This document shows, piece by piece, positions 1-7,788 of a stretch of DNA of 25,166 nucleotides; position 1 is the stretch's first letter; each line of letters begins with the position of its first letter. Under the pieces are notes generated by a model. The model searched no databases and was not told the origin of the DNA. It was given only the letters and a program-made list of their open reading frames with translations. The DNA lies in assembly GCA_038213195.1 (NCBI GenBank), contig JBBQTN010000059.1, positions 1-25,166 of the forward strand, given 5' to 3'. Both the position numbers and the translations under genes were made by a program. Origin of the DNA: JAODBQ01 sp038213195. GTDB lineage: Bacteria > Actinomycetota > Acidimicrobiia > Acidimicrobiales > Ilumatobacteraceae.

Positions 1-989
1 GCGCCGCGCTGGGCACCCGGCCCGAGGTCGAGCTCGACCTGCTCGGCGGGACCGCCGGCCGGCACCGTCGGCGGCGGGAGGTCCTTCGTGGCACGTGTGC
101 GCCGGGCGGGCGGCGGCTCCCACTCGTCGTCGGCGGCTCGATCGTAGATCCGCGGCGGTTCGAACGACCCGTCCTCGTCGAGCGGGGGCGCGGTGTCGCG
201 CTCGCTCTTCAACGACGCCATGTTGCCGAAGACGGCGCTCACCTTGCGTCCGACGGCGCGCAGCGGACGGCCGACGACGGCCACGCTGCGCGAGGTGTTG
301 CCGAACAGGGTGCGCAGCGACGAGCCGGTGATCAGCAGGATCCCGCCCAGCAGCAACGCCAAGAGCACGACGGCGGCCCCGAGCTTGTCGATCAGCCCGC
401 GCAGCGGACCACCGATCAGCGCACCGATCCAGCCCCCCGCATGCCCGAGCTCGTCGAGCCCCGACCACGAATCCTTCGGGCCACGGAACACGTGCAGCAG
501 GCCGAGCACCGACAGGGCGGTGATCCCCCACCCGATGCCGAGGCGGAAGCGGTGCTGGCTGCGACCCCTGCGCACCAGCGCGACGCCGACGCACACGAGC
601 GCGATCGGGACGGCGAAACGGCCGACGCCGGTGAGCCAGCCGACGATCTTCTCGATCCCGCGACCGAGGATGCCGGCCAGGTTGACGTAGATCGCCAGGC
701 CGAGCAGCACCCCGACGGCGATGAACGCGATGCCGACGAACTCGTTCTCCCTGCCCTCGATGGCGTCGCTCAACTCGTCGCGCGCCTGCTCGCGTCGTGA
801 CCGCGGCAGCACACGGGTGGCGTCGGACGCGGGGCGATCAGCAGCGGCGCGTGCGGTGGAGCGCGCACCGTTGGCCGTGGTCGAACGGGTCGTGGCGCTG
901 GACCGCGCCGACCCAGCGGAACGCGATGGCTGGCGCGAAGGGGCCGGGCTGCGCCGTGCCCCCTTCTTCGTGCGTCCCCATGTGGCCAT
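1..989 (-). CDS. ftsK: DNA translocase FtsK, N-terminal membrane part (cut by window edge)
   Basis: The frame runs off the left edge, leaving about 329 residues of the N-terminal part. The first 80 or so residues are basic, Ser/Ala/Arg-rich and probably disordered. Hydrophobic segments follow, including one containing FVGIAFIAVGVLLGLAIYVNL, one with FAVPIALVCVGVALV, one with GWGITALSVLGLL and one with AAVVLLALLLGGILLITGS. An acidic/proline-rich linker begins at the cut. This is the usual FtsK/SpoIIIE layout: a 4-TM anchor at the septum, a linker, then the ATP-driven DNA motor, which lies outside the window. The position downstream of dapA and rnj is also where actinobacterial ftsK normally sits. 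The ATG at 989 is preceded by a TACCGT box rather than a Shine-Dalgarno site. The call rests on topology and gene order because the motor domain is not visible. Confidence 0.85.
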   Translation of the reverse strand, partial: MATWGRTKKGARRSPAPSRQPSRSAGSARSSATTRSTTANGARSTARAAADRPASDATRVLPRSRREQARDELSDAIEGRENEFVGIAFIAVGVLLGLAIYVNLAGILGRGIEKIVGWLTGVGRFAVPIALVCVGVALVRRGRSQHRFRLGIGWGITALSVLGLLHVFRGPKDSWSGLDELGHAGGWIGALIGGPLRGLIDKLGAAVVLLALLLGGILLITGSSLRTLFGNTSRSVAVVGRPLRAVGRKVSAVFGNMASLKSERDTAPPLDEDGSFEPPRIYDRAADDEWEPPPARRTRATKDLPPPTVPAGGPAEQVELDLGPGAQRG

Positions 990-997
990 CGAACGTC

Positions 998-1003
998 ACG
1001 GTA
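998..1003 (-). promoter_or_regulatory. Putative -10 box of ftsK (leaderless)
   Basis: TACCGT lies 8 nt upstream of the ftsK ATG, with no Shine-Dalgarno sequence between. This matches the TANNNT-plus-6-to-8 arrangement seen at many starts in this window. No clear -35 was identified. Confidence 0.4.
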
Positions 1004-1086
1004 CCAAGGGGGTGCGCGAGCACTCGCGCATCGTCGCTCCTGCAGCGCGGCGAGGGAAGCGCCAGCGACGAGCCGCACGAGGGAGC

Positions 1087-1122
1087 AGGCGAAGCGCAGC
1101 GGAGCCCAGTCCCGACCATCAG
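1087..1122. repeat. Dispersed intergenic GC-rich repeat, copy A
   Basis: This copy carries a purine-rich GCGAAGCGCAGCGGAG stretch followed by CCCAGTCCCGACCATC. Copy B lies just to its right, and a longer, more diverged copy lies downstream of dapB. It sits between the lipoprotein gene and ftsK and looks non-coding. Confidence 0.55.
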
Positions 1123-1130
1123 AACCGCGG

Positions 1131-1166
1131 CGGGCGAAGCCAAGCGGGGCCCAGTCCCGACATCGA
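1131..1166. repeat. Dispersed intergenic GC-rich repeat, copy B
   Basis: Contains GGCGAAGCCAAGCGG followed by GCCCAGTCCCGACATC, closely matching copy A. It ends seven bases before the stop codon of the minus-strand lipoprotein gene. A REP-like role (transcript 3' end or mobile short repeat) is inference. Confidence 0.55.
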
Positions 1167-1172
1167 GCTCGA

Positions 1173-1757
1173 TCAGCTCGCGTCGAGCGGGTCGACCTCG
1201 ATCACCTTGCCGTCGGGGCCGAGCACGACCTCCAGCTGGCCACCTTGCGGCGACGAGACGTCCACCTTGTACTGCACCGATCCGTCCGCGCCGCCGAGCA
1301 CGTAGAAGAAGTCGAGGGTCGAATCGGGCAGGTCGCGGTGCACCTGGGCGACCACGGCGGCGGGGTCGAAGGTCAATGCCGAGGCCGCGAACGTGTGCCC
1401 GGTCGCCGGTTCTGCGTCCTTGCTGGACAGCCGGCCGTCGAGGTACAGCCAGGTCTGGGCGAGCGTGCCGTTGTTCACGGCGATGATCAGGTTGACCAGC
1501 TTCGACGTGGTGTTGATCTCGAAGTACTGCTGCGGCCCGCCGAGCTCGGCCTCCAGCGCGTGGACGGCGGGGATGATCAGGTCGACGCGTGGCAGTGCGT
1601 TCGCGTCGCCCCCCGTGCCTGCCGGGGCGGTGCCGGACGACACCGTCGATGTGTCCGTCGAACCGCCCGCAGGCCCGTTGCCCGACGAGCAGGCGGCGAA
1701 GACCACGGCGCCGGCGACGAGGAGCGAGCACGCCACCCGCCACCGCGGCGAGGTCAA
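1173..1757 (-). CDS. Secreted lipoprotein of unknown function
   Basis: A 194-residue protein with a basic N-terminus, a hydrophobic core and a lipobox ending FAAC with Cys23 as the lipidation site. A Ser/Gly/Thr-rich spacer follows, typical of actinobacterial lipoproteins. The rest is a mixed alpha/beta domain with no catalytic motif I recognise; it ends in a segment reading VVLGPDGKVIEVDPL. The start is TTG, whose last two bases overlap the TGA stop of RNase J (TTGA), so the two are likely translationally coupled in one transcript. It would be anchored outside the membrane. No specific function can be assigned. Confidence 0.75.
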   Translation of the reverse strand: MTSPRWRVACSLLVAGAVVFAACSSGNGPAGGSTDTSTVSSGTAPAGTGGDANALPRVDLIIPAVHALEAELGGPQQYFEINTTSKLVNLIIAVNNGTLAQTWLYLDGRLSSKDAEPATGHTFAASALTFDPAAVVAQVHRDLPDSTLDFFYVLGGADGSVQYKVDVSSPQGGQLEVVLGPDGKVIEVDPLDAS

Positions 1758-3457
1758 GCCTCCATCACCACCGGGACGATCATCGGCCGGCGCCGGGTGC
1801 GCTCGCTGACGAACTTGCCTGCGGCTCGGCGCACCTCGCGTTCGAGCGACTCGACGTCACGAACGCCCGAGGCGAGGGCTCGCTCCACGGCAGCGGCCAC
1901 GGTGTCGCACGCCTCGTCGAGCAGGTCCTCCGCCTCCGGCGCGTAGACCCACCCACGGGTGATGATCTCGGGGCCGGTGAGCACCTTGCCCGTGGCGACG
2001 TCGACGATCACCACGACGACCACGACACCTTCTTCTGCGAGGACCCGGCGGTCGCGCAGCACGCCCTGGCCGACGTCGCCGACGATCCCGTCGACGTACA
2101 GGTACCCGGCGGGGACACGACCGGCCATCGCCAGCCCGTCGCCGGTCAGCTCGAGCACGTCACCGTCCTCGCAGACGAGCACGTGGTCCTTCGGCACGCC
2201 CATCAGGTAGCCCAGACGGGCGTTGGCGATCATGTGGCGGTACTCGCCGTGGATCGGCACGAACCACTCCGGCCGCGTCAGCGACAGGTAGGTCTTGATC
2301 TCCTCGGCCTGGGCGTGCCCGGTGGCGTGGACATCGGCGATCCCGGAGTGGATCACCTCCACGCCGGCGTGCAGCAGGCCGTCGATGACTCGGTTGACGT
2401 TGCTCTCGTTGCCGGGGATCGCATGGCTGGAGAGGATCACCGTGTCGGTGTCGGTCATCTTGACGAACCGGTTCTCGCCGCGGGCCAGCAGCGCCAGCGC
2501 CGACATCGGCTCGCCCTGCGAGCCGGTGGAGATCACGCACACCTTTCCAGGCGGGAGGCGGTCGGTCTCCTCGATGTCGACCAGCGCCGATTCCGGGATG
2601 GTCAGCACGCCGAGATCGCGGCCCATCCGCACGTTCTTCTTGATCGACAACCCGAGGGTGGCGATGACGCGACCGGAGGCGATCGCAGCGTCCGCGATCT
2701 GCTGGATGCGGTGGAGGTGGCTGGCGAAGCTGGCGGTGATGATCCGCCTGCCCTCCTGCTCGTGGAACAGCTGGCGCAGCACGGCGCCGACGCTGGTCTC
2801 GCTCGGTGCATGCCCGCGCTCCTCGGCGTTGGTCGAGTCCGCGAGCAGCAGGCGGATCCCCTCTGTGCTGGCGATCGCACCGATGCGGGCGAGGTCGGTG
2901 CGCCGCCCGTCGACCGGAGTGAGGTCGAGCTTGAAGTCGCCGGTGTGGAGGATGACGCCCTGCGGGGTGTGCACGGCGACGGCGTGGGCGTGCGGCACCG
3001 AGTGGGTGACGGGGATGAACTCGACGTCGAACGGCCCGATCGTGCGCCGCTCGCCGTCGTGCACGGTGATCAGCTGGGTTCGGCCGAGCAGACCGGCCTC
3101 CTCGATCCTGTTGCGGGCGAGGCCGAGGGTGACCGCCGAGCCGTAGATCGGGAAGCTCAGCTCGCGCAGCAGGTAGTGCAGCGCGCCGACGTGGTCCTCG
3201 TGCCCGTGGGTGGCCACCAGGCCGTCGATGCGTGCGGCGTTGGCGCGCAGCCAGGTGAAGTCGGGAAGGACGAGGTCGATGCCGTGCATGTCGGCGTCCG
3301 GGAACATCAGCCCGCAGTCGATCAAGAGGACCCGCCCCTGCTGCTCGATGGCCATGCAGTTGCGCCCGATCTCGCCGAGGCCGCCGAGGAACACGATCCG
3401 CACCGGGTCCCGTGCGTGGGGTGCGGAGCCGGCCGGTTGCCGGGCGGGTTCAGCCAT
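1754..3457 (-). CDS. rnj: Ribonuclease J
   Basis: A 567-residue metallo-beta-lactamase/beta-CASP ribonuclease with endo- and 5'-3' exonuclease activity in RNA maturation and decay. The beta-lactamase core begins near residue 20 (IVFLGGLGEIGRNCM). The zinc motif HGHEDH is at 84-89, followed by further metal ligands in VTHSVPHA and LHTGDFKLD. The beta-CASP part includes SHLHRIQQI, VISTGSQGEP and PIHGEYRHM. Length is normal for the family. The ATG at 3457 starts 41 bp after the dapA stop; dapA-rnj adjacency is conserved in actinobacteria, including mycobacteria. A short basic/proline-rich N-terminal extension precedes the core. The stop overlaps the start of the lipoprotein gene. Confidence 0.95.
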   Translation of the reverse strand: MAEPARQPAGSAPHARDPVRIVFLGGLGEIGRNCMAIEQQGRVLLIDCGLMFPDADMHGIDLVLPDFTWLRANAARIDGLVATHGHEDHVGALHYLLRELSFPIYGSAVTLGLARNRIEEAGLLGRTQLITVHDGERRTIGPFDVEFIPVTHSVPHAHAVAVHTPQGVILHTGDFKLDLTPVDGRRTDLARIGAIASTEGIRLLLADSTNAEERGHAPSETSVGAVLRQLFHEQEGRRIITASFASHLHRIQQIADAAIASGRVIATLGLSIKKNVRMGRDLGVLTIPESALVDIEETDRLPPGKVCVISTGSQGEPMSALALLARGENRFVKMTDTDTVILSSHAIPGNESNVNRVIDGLLHAGVEVIHSGIADVHATGHAQAEEIKTYLSLTRPEWFVPIHGEYRHMIANARLGYLMGVPKDHVLVCEDGDVLELTGDGLAMAGRVPAGYLYVDGIVGDVGQGVLRDRRVLAEEGVVVVVVIVDVATGKVLTGPEIITRGWVYAPEAEDLLDEACDTVAAAVERALASGVRDVESLEREVRRAAGKFVSERTRRRPMIVPVVMEA

Positions 3458-3498
3458 GAGCGACAGTCAACCGCTTCGCTGCGCCGTTCGGGTCGCGA

Positions 3499-4419
3499 TC
3501 ACGAACGATCAGGTGATGCCTCGCGCCAGCGCTGCAGGTTGGCGAGCACTTCGGCGGCGCGGGCCTCGACGAACGCGGGGGCCGGACCCATCGGCAGGCG
3601 GGCCTGGCCGGCCGGCAAGCCGAGGTGGCGGAGCATCGCCTTCGTCGGGATCGGGTTCGGCGCGTCGTCACCGGTCTCGAACGCGAAGCTCTCGAGCATC
3701 CGGGAGTTGACGGACCGTGCACCGAGCGTGTCACCCTTGTCCCACAGGTCGAACATCTCCTGGTGGTCGGGTGCGGTCCAGTGGGTGGCGACGCCGACCG
3801 CGCCGACGGCGCCGACGGCCAGCAGCGGCAACGTCATCGGATCGTCGCCGCTGTAGACCTCGAACCCGGCGGGCGCTGACCCGATCAGCCCTGCGGTGGC
3901 GCCCGGGTTGCCGGCCGCGTCCTTCAGGGCCACGACGTTCGGCACCTCGCGGGCGAGGCGCAACATCATCGCCGCCTCCAACTTGCGACCGGTGCGCACC
4001 GGGATGTCGTAGATCATCACCGGCAGGTTGCTCGCGCCGGCGATGGCGCGCATGTGCGCCTCGATCCCGGCCTGCGAAGGACGGTTGTAGTACGGGCAGA
4101 CGGCGAGGATCCCGGCGACGCCGAGCCCGGCGGCCTCGCGGGTGAGGTGCACGGAGTGGCGGGTGTCGTTCGTGCCGGTGCCGGCCACCACCGGGATGGT
4201 GACCGCCTCGCACACCGCGGCGAACAGCGACAGCCGCTCCTCGTCGCTGAGCACGGGCGACTCGCCGGTCGTGCCGGCGATGACCAAGCCATCGTGGCCG
4301 TGGTCCTGTAGCCACCTCGCCAGCGTGGCCGCTCCGTCGAGGTCGATGTCACCGGCCGCGTCGAACGGCGTGACCATCGCGCTGAGCACCCGTCCGAAGC
4401 GGGGTGTCGCCGCCGTCAT
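3499..4419 (-). CDS. dapA: 4-hydroxy-tetrahydrodipicolinate synthase
   Basis: A 306-residue TIM-barrel aldolase that condenses pyruvate with aspartate semialdehyde, the first committed step of the diaminopimelate/lysine pathway. Visible motifs are GTTGE at 49-53, PYYNRPS near 109-115, IYDIPVRTG with Tyr137 and Arg142, and VVALKDAAG with the Schiff-base Lys166. Length and motif order match DapA; other members of the family (sialate or hydroxyproline aldolases) are less likely given the RTG arginine and the rnj neighbour. It begins 19 bp after the upstream winged-helix gene and is followed by rnj, so it is probably read in one operon. The pathway partner dapB lies about 7.5 kb away on the same strand. 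Confidence 0.93.
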   Translation of the reverse strand: MTAATPRFGRVLSAMVTPFDAAGDIDLDGAATLARWLQDHGHDGLVIAGTTGESPVLSDEERLSLFAAVCEAVTIPVVAGTGTNDTRHSVHLTREAAGLGVAGILAVCPYYNRPSQAGIEAHMRAIAGASNLPVMIYDIPVRTGRKLEAAMMLRLAREVPNVVALKDAAGNPGATAGLIGSAPAGFEVYSGDDPMTLPLLAVGAVGAVGVATHWTAPDHQEMFDLWDKGDTLGARSVNSRMLESFAFETGDDAPNPIPTKAMLRHLGLPAGQARLPMGPAPAFVEARAAEVLANLQRWREASPDRS

Positions 4420-4438
4420 CCCGAAGCACCTGTCGAGC

Positions 4439-5080
4439 TCACGACGAGCCCTCTTCGGCCCGGTCGATGCCCTGGGTGAGGATCAGGTCCTCGTGCAGTT
4501 CCATCCACACATCGTGGTAGCTGCCGCACATCACGCCGGTGAACATATTCGTTTCACCGCCGAGGAACCGCTGGCACGACTGCGCCAGACGTGCTGCGTA
4601 CGGCCGCAGGCGGGGCAGCACGTCGGCGAGCGCCTCGACGAGCGGGACCGCGCGCCCGTTCAGCGCGGCCAACCTGGCTGCGATGGCCTGGTCGTCCAGT
4701 GCGCGGGCGTGATCGTTCAAGCGGCCGTCGCGCAGCTGCCACTCGCCGCACAGCTCGTTGAGCTCCTCGTTGAGGCGCAGGAAGTCCTCGTACAGCGGGG
4801 CCAACCTCCCGTCGATGGTCGTCGCGACGACATCGTCGGCGAGCAGCTTGGCGTGCGCCTCCTTGCCGGCCGCGGTGAGCTGCCACAACGCGCGTGCTTC
4901 GCGGAACATCGCCAGGTCGCGCTCCTGCAGGTCGACAAGATGGGTGAGCGCTTCGTCGAGGTCGACGTCGGCGATCTCGGCGACGACCTCAGCCTTCGCG
5001 AACCCTCGGATCCGCAACGCGTGGATGGTGCGGAACGCGGGCTCCGACAGGTGGACATCCACGTCGACGCTGTCGGACAC
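4439..5080 (-). CDS. Winged-helix (MarR-like) domain protein, function unknown
   Basis: A 213-residue protein. Roughly residues 10-80 look like a winged helix-turn-helix: LSEPAFRTIHALRIRG, a helix AEVVAEIADVDLDEALTHL, then LWQLTAAGKEAHAKL, a typical wing and final helix. The remainder is helical and acidic, with YEDFLRLNEELNELCGEWQ followed by a leucine/alanine-rich segment, probably for dimerisation or ligand binding. It starts at a GTG 7 nt behind a TACGCT box, so it may head the dapA-rnj transcript. No regulated target can be named, and DNA binding is inferred from fold only. Confidence 0.7.
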   Translation of the reverse strand: MSDSVDVDVHLSEPAFRTIHALRIRGFAKAEVVAEIADVDLDEALTHLVDLQERDLAMFREARALWQLTAAGKEAHAKLLADDVVATTIDGRLAPLYEDFLRLNEELNELCGEWQLRDGRLNDHARALDDQAIAARLAALNGRAVPLVEALADVLPRLRPYAARLAQSCQRFLGGETNMFTGVMCGSYHDVWMELHEDLILTQGIDRAEEGSS

Positions 5081-5087
5081 GGCCGCC

Positions 5088-5093
5088 AGCGTA
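5088..5093 (-). promoter_or_regulatory. Putative -10 box (leaderless) of the winged-helix/dapA/rnj transcript
   Basis: TACGCT is separated by exactly 7 nt from the GTG at 5080, with no ribosome binding site. Probable start of the operon that includes dapA and rnj. Confidence 0.45.
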
Positions 5094-5107
5094 GATGAAT
5101 CTCGACG

Positions 5108-5953
5108 TCATGGGAGCCGTCCCCACATCAGGATCCGCCGGAACGGGAAGAACTGGGGTTCGCTGTCGCCGAGCACCTCGATCAGCGCTCGCGCGTAGTC
5201 GACCAGGAAGCGCGCGTAGACGTCGGCCGGGAGGCGCTTCTCGAACCGGGTCAGCGTCGTGCCGCGCACCCATTCGACGATGTCGCGGGTCGACGCGAGC
5301 ACGTGCGGATAGACCTCCAACCGCACCCGTTGCTCGACGAAGCCGAGGTCGAACAGCAAGGTGGCGTACTGCTCCGGCTCGAGCACGTTCTTCGCCACCG
5401 GGTCGCTGGGCGGCCCCGCAGGGCCGAACTCGTCGCGGTAGGCGTCGCCGTTGGCCAGCCGATCGGCGACGAGATGCGCCGGCATGTACGCGTTGGCGGG
5501 GACCTGCACCGCCAGCTGCCCGCCCGGGGCGAGCGCCGCCGTCCACCCGGCGAGCACCCGCGGATGGTCGGGCACCCACTGCAGGCTGGCGTTGGCGAGC
5601 ACCAGATCGACCCGGCCGTCGATGACACGGCCGCCGTCGGCCCCGTTGCCGGTGACACCGGGGTGGACGTCGGGGGGTGACGTCCACTGCCCGATGTCAC
5701 CGAGCTCGAAGCGCACGTGGGCGCTGGCGAACGAGGCGGCCGCGGCGAGCATCGCCGGCGAGCTGTCGATCCCGACGCACTCGCCGATCCGGAGCCGCTC
5801 GACCGCGGCCGCAGTCAGCTCGCCGGGCCCGCAGCCGAGATCGACGGCACGCCGGACGTGCGCAGGGTGGATCAGGTCGAGCAGGTCGAAGAACGGCTTG
5901 GCGCGCTCGGCGGCGAACCGCCGGTACTGCTCGGGACTCCAGTCGGCGGGCAC
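5108..5953 (-). CDS. tam: Trans-aconitate 2-methyltransferase-like SAM-dependent methyltransferase
   Basis: A 281-residue class I methyltransferase. The N-terminus (DWSPEQYRRFAAERAKPF) and the internal LVLANASLQWVPDH are close to the Tam family, which methylates trans-aconitate using S-adenosylmethionine. The SAM-binding motif VDLGCGPGELT is at 37-47, with the acidic ribose-binding Asp63 in GIDSS. Compared with E. coli Tam from memory, there is an extra Gly/Asp/Val-rich loop of roughly 20 residues at about 93-112, before LVLAN. The start is GTG at 5953, supported by the conserved DW..YRRFAAER opening. It stands between the winged-helix gene and the diiron gene and appears to be separately transcribed. 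Confidence 0.82.
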   Translation of the reverse strand: MPADWSPEQYRRFAAERAKPFFDLLDLIHPAHVRRAVDLGCGPGELTAAAVERLRIGECVGIDSSPAMLAAAASFASAHVRFELGDIGQWTSPPDVHPGVTGNGADGGRVIDGRVDLVLANASLQWVPDHPRVLAGWTAALAPGGQLAVQVPANAYMPAHLVADRLANGDAYRDEFGPAGPPSDPVAKNVLEPEQYATLLFDLGFVEQRVRLEVYPHVLASTRDIVEWVRGTTLTRFEKRLPADVYARFLVDYARALIEVLGDSEPQFFPFRRILMWGRLP

Positions 5954-5959
5954 ACTTGT

Positions 5960-5965
5960 ATGTTA
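5960..5965 (-). promoter_or_regulatory. Putative -10 box of the tam-like gene
   Basis: TAACAT lies 6 nt upstream of the GTG at 5953. It sits between two direct copies of ACAAGT (5954-5959 and 5965-5970, overlapping the box by one base). Regulator unknown. Confidence 0.35.
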
Positions 5966-5999
5966 CTTGTCTACGCGTCGACGCCTGCCGCTGGTTTGC

Positions 6000-7154
6000 T
6001 CAGGCGGCGGCCACCGGGGCGGGCGCTTCGCCGCCGAGCTCGAACGACGCGTACTCCTCGCCGGTGTCGACCCAGTCCTCGAACTGGATCACGCCCATCT
6101 CCTCGAACTTGTGACGCAGCCACTTGCCGTTGCGGTCGAGCAGGCCGAGCTTCTTGGTGTTCGGCACGATCTTGCTGAACAGCATCTGCTGGAACATCGC
6201 CCGGGTCGGGTCCTCGAGCAGCAGCGGCATGATCTGGCGCATGTCGATGCCCATCCGCTCCCAGACCTCCTGCTGCATGAACCGGTCACGCATGCGGATC
6301 GCGGCCTCGTAGCTGAACTCCTGGCGGTCCTTGATCTCGGCGTCGCTCATCCCGTCGTAGACCTCCTTCAAGCTGAGCACGCCGAACGCAACGTGGCGGG
6401 CTTCGTCGCTCATCACGTAGCGCAGCAGCTGCTTGAGCAACGGCTCGCCGGTGATCTGGTGGAGGAACCCGAACGCGGCGAGGGCGAGGCCCTCGACCAT
6501 CACCTGCATCCCGAGGTAGGTCATGTCCCAGCGGCTGTCGTTGACGATGTCGTCGAGCAGCATCCGCAGGTGCGAGTTGACCTGGTACTGGCCGCCGAGC
6601 TTCTCCTGCAGGTACCGGGCGAACACCTCGACATGACGGGCCTCGTCCATCACCTGCGTCGAGGCGTACAGCTTGGCGTCGTACCACGGCACGGTCTCGA
6701 CGATCTTGGCGGTGCAGATCAGTGCACCCTGCTCGCCATGGAGGAACTGGCTGAGCATCCAGTTGCGGCCCTCGATGCCGAACTCGAGCCACTCCTTGTC
6801 GCCCCACTTCTCGACCGGTGTGCCGATGTAGACGTTGGTGTCGAGGCCGATGCCGAGCACGGCCTGGTCCTCGACGACGGTCTTCTCGATGTCGACGTCG
6901 GTGTCCCACGGCAGGTCGGTGGAGCCGTTCCACTGCCCGGTCTTGGCCTTCTCGTACAGCTTGCGCAGCGCCGGCCGGCTCAACGAGTAGTCCCATGTGA
7001 AGATCGTGTCGGCGTCGTTCCTGACGACGTGCTCGACCTCGTTCGGGTCGTGCGTCGGGATCGCCAGGATCGCGTCGATGTCGTTGATCTCCCCGCGACC
7101 GAGGATCGTCTCGTTGTCGTTGAACGACGCTGGCTCGTTGTCGGTGACGGTCAT
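6000..7154 (-). CDS. Ferritin-like diiron protein (AurF/R2-like oxygenase candidate)
   Basis: A 384-residue helical protein with a full set of carboxylate-bridged diiron ligands: Glu141 in HGEQGA, Glu171 and His174 in MDEARHVEV, Glu221 in MVEGLA, and Glu251 and His254 in SDEARHVAF. Two DEARH motifs 80 residues apart in a four-helix bundle place it with ferritin-like oxygenases; the DEARH form recalls AurF-type N-oxygenases, but the substrate cannot be read from sequence. It starts 2 bp after the TetR gene stop, with GAGGAG 6 nt before the ATG, so it is cotranscribed with and probably controlled by that repressor. The C-terminus ends in a short Ala/Pro tail. No partner reductase is nearby. Confidence 0.78.
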   Translation of the reverse strand: MTVTDNEPASFNDNETILGRGEINDIDAILAIPTHDPNEVEHVVRNDADTIFTWDYSLSRPALRKLYEKAKTGQWNGSTDLPWDTDVDIEKTVVEDQAVLGIGLDTNVYIGTPVEKWGDKEWLEFGIEGRNWMLSQFLHGEQGALICTAKIVETVPWYDAKLYASTQVMDEARHVEVFARYLQEKLGGQYQVNSHLRMLLDDIVNDSRWDMTYLGMQVMVEGLALAAFGFLHQITGEPLLKQLLRYVMSDEARHVAFGVLSLKEVYDGMSDAEIKDRQEFSYEAAIRMRDRFMQQEVWERMGIDMRQIMPLLLEDPTRAMFQQMLFSKIVPNTKKLGLLDRNGKWLRHKFEEMGVIQFEDWVDTGEEYASFELGGEAPAPVAAA

Positions 7155-7156
7155 GG

Positions 7157-7732
7157 TCAGCTCCTCAGGAGGGGTTGGAAGGCGGGGAGGATGAACGTGC
7201 GGACGAATTGCTGCGCGCTGGCGGGATCGCCGAGGTCGACGTGCTCGCTGGGGGCGAGGAAGTAGCTGATGACCAGCCGGGCGAGCAGCTCGACCAGACG
7301 GGACGCCTCACGGCGGGGCAGGTGCCGCTCGACGAGCGGCACGAGGAACAGGCTGGCGATGCGGATGATCCGCGGCAGCCCTGAGACGGTCAGCTCGTCC
7401 GCGGTCTCGCCCGGTTCCGACGACAGCATCAGCGCGAGGTGGTCGTCGGCGCGCAGCTCGATCGTGGCCTGCACCACGCAGCGCACGAGCAGGTCCTCGA
7501 ACCCGTCGGCCGAGCTGACGTGGGCGCTCAGGCGGGTGAGGAAGTCCTCGGTGTCGCGCACCCGCAGCGCGTCGAACAGCACGTCCTTGCCACCGGGGAA
7601 GAGGCGGTACAGCGTGGCCCGCGACACTCCGGCATCGGCGGCGATGTCGTCGACGGTGACCTTCGCCATGCCCCACTTCTCACAACACCGCTTGGCGGCG
7701 TCGAGCACGGTGTTCTCGGCGGTGGTCGACAC
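7157..7732 (-). CDS. TetR-family transcriptional regulator
   Basis: A 191-residue regulator. The N-terminal helix-turn-helix spans about residues 24-58 (VTVDDIAADAGVSRATLYRLF, then GGKDVLFDAL), the classic TetR recognition-helix signature. The remainder is the helical ligand-binding/dimer domain. The start is a GTG at 7732, 7 nt behind the TACTGT -10 box, implying a leaderless transcript. A 29-bp inverted repeat over that promoter suggests autoregulation. The downstream diiron gene follows after 2 bp, making this a repressor-enzyme pair. The inducing ligand is unknown. Confidence 0.9.
   Translation of the reverse strand: MSTTAENTVLDAAKRCCEKWGMAKVTVDDIAADAGVSRATLYRLFPGGKDVLFDALRVRDTEDFLTRLSAHVSSADGFEDLLVRCVVQATIELRADDHLALMLSSEPGETADELTVSGLPRIIRIASLFLVPLVERHLPRREASRLVELLARLVISYFLAPSEHVDLGDPASAQQFVRTFILPAFQPLLRS
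7161..7166 (-). promoter_or_regulatory. Ribosome binding site of the diiron gene
   Basis: GAGGAG inside the last codons of the TetR gene, 6 nt before the ATG at 7154. It fixes the start and shows that translation is initiated internally on a shared mRNA. Confidence 0.6.
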
Positions 7733-7738
7733 AACTGA

Positions 7739-7767
7739 GACAGTAAGACACTTTGTGTCTCACTGTC
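7739..7767. promoter_or_regulatory. TetR operator: 29-bp near-perfect inverted repeat
   Basis: Arms GACAGTAAGACAC and GTGTCTCACTGTC are separated by TTT; 12 of 13 positions pair. It lies immediately upstream of the GTG of the TetR gene and spans the whole promoter interval, so repressor binding should block RNA polymerase. Confidence 0.75.
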
Positions 7768-7769
7768 AA
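7740..7769 (-). promoter_or_regulatory. Promoter of the TetR-diiron operon
   Basis: On the minus strand TTGACA (7769-7764) is followed after 18 bp by TACTGT (7745-7740), and the GTG start lies 7 nt further on. The consensus -35 and fitting -10 overlap the inverted repeat. This is the clearest complete promoter in the window. Confidence 0.65.
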
Positions 7770-7788
7770 TGCTTGATCGGGCAAGGTC

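Noticed and set aside
1589..3856. A 755-codon plus-strand frame opposite rnj
   Set aside because: Shadow of RNase J and the ends of its neighbours; low-complexity composition and no domain.
5451..7265. A 604-codon plus-strand frame opposite the tam-like and diiron genes
   Set aside because: Spans two real minus-strand genes and the gap between them; Leu/His/Val/Asp-rich shadow translation.
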